Shown: in pieces, positions 4,817 through 5,040 of the stretch
Position numbering within the stretch: position 1 is the stretch's first letter
Layout: every line of letters starts with the position of its first letter
Source: Xanthobacteraceae bacterium
Lineage (GTDB): Bacteria; Pseudomonadota; Alphaproteobacteria; Rhizobiales; Xanthobacteraceae
Assembly (NCBI GenBank): GCA_030043175.1
Contig: JASHYD010000574.1
Location: 1 to 5,040, forward strand
DNA: 5,040 bases
Direction: 5' to 3'
Notes under the pieces: model-generated
Seen by the model: the letters and a program-made list of their open reading frames with translations, nothing else
Databases searched by the model: none
What the model was told of the DNA's origin: nothing
Made by a program: the position numbers and the translations under genes

Positions 4817-5040
4817 TTAGAGCGGCATTACAAGCACGGCAGCCCACAGTTGACGGATGGGAATGATCGTCAAGCCCCGAAGCCGCGAGGGCGCGCTGAA
4901 AGCGCCGGGCTTTACGACCATCCCCATCCCTGAAACCATAATGAGTCCGTTGTCTACGACATGGGGCCCACGTTCTCCGTTTTGCGGGATGACGCCATGT
5001 GATTCTCCAAGGCTGAAGCCCATTGCACGCGGCAGCTCAC
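4817..5040 (-). CDS. Possible partial protein, C-terminal end, unrecognised
   Basis: On the minus strand a frame is open from the right edge to TAA at 4817-4819, giving about 73 residues. The first half (GFSLGESHGVIPQNGERGP, then HVVDNGLIMVSGMGMVVKPG) looks protein-like, with regular hydrophobic alternation and Gly turns as in a beta-rich enzyme domain. The second half (from SAPSRLRGLTI to LWAAVLVMPL) is basic and then hydrophobic. I do not recognise the family. No ribosome site precedes the internal ATG at 5023, so if real the gene starts outside the window. The frame converges on the LysR gene. It may instead be non-coding or a decayed end like the relics further left. Confidence 0.3.
   Translation of the reverse strand, partial: ELPRAMGFSLGESHGVIPQNGERGPHVVDNGLIMVSGMGMVVKPGAFSAPSRLRGLTIIPIRQLWAAVLVMPL
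4867..4917. repeat. Nested inverted repeat
   Basis: Bases 4867-4877 and 4907-4917 pair at ten of eleven positions (TCGTCAAGCCC with GGGCTTTACGA). Inside, GGCGC (4890-4894) pairs with GCGCC (4902-4906) around a 7-base loop, directly abutting the outer right arm. It lies within the possible partial coding frame, so either the frame is not coding or the fold is incidental. Confidence 0.35.

Noticed and set aside
4730..4933. Plus-strand open frame after the LysR gene
   Set aside because: No ribosome site, no recognisable motif, and composition unlike the neighbouring genes.

Overview
The window looks like an accessory, partly decayed stretch of a GC-rich alphaproteobacterial chromosome. Bradyrhizobium or a close relative is the best guess. 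The guess rests on overall base composition, on the style of the intact genes, and on several short relics that resemble small proteins common in that group: a substrate-binding-protein start of the MRRREFI...LGGAAAA type, a ...CDPLAIALT... fragment, starts resembling MTKxEELTxALLDPAAxF and MTRHKGELT, and an FGPRxxCxxCG fragment. These matches come from memory of families, not from a search.

Layout. From 1 to 223 a reading frame open to the left edge probably encodes the end of a protein with a membrane anchor. From about 190 to 730 there is no intact gene, but two relics are visible: the start of a minus-strand ABC-type substrate-binding protein, and a frameshifted plus-strand fragment. From 784 to 1329 there is an intact gene for a small multi-pass membrane protein of unknown function. 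From 1330 to 2708 (about 1.4 kb) lies a gene graveyard holding short broken pieces of at least three small proteins and no intact gene. Near its right end is a perfect 10-bp inverted repeat.

The clearest functional unit is at 2709-4698. An NAD(P)-binding atypical SDR (epimerase/dehydratase-like) on the minus strand is transcribed divergently from a LysR-family regulator on the plus strand. The 97-bp gap between them holds a perfect 6-9-6 dyad. Each arm can serve as the -35 box of one of two overlapping, opposing promoters, so binding at the dyad would be placed to control both genes. The regulator lacks a Shine-Dalgarno sequence, and the promoter-like sequence would start transcription almost at its ATG, which suggests a leaderless message.

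From 4699 to 5040 there is no complete gene. A minus-strand frame open to the right edge may be the C-terminal part of another gene; I do not recognise it. I found no tRNA, rRNA, CRISPR array, transposase or intact insertion sequence. I did not find strong evidence for an undescribed biological system. The most interesting points are the divergent promoter architecture, the SDR that lacks its usual catalytic tyrosine, and the cluster of small-gene relics.
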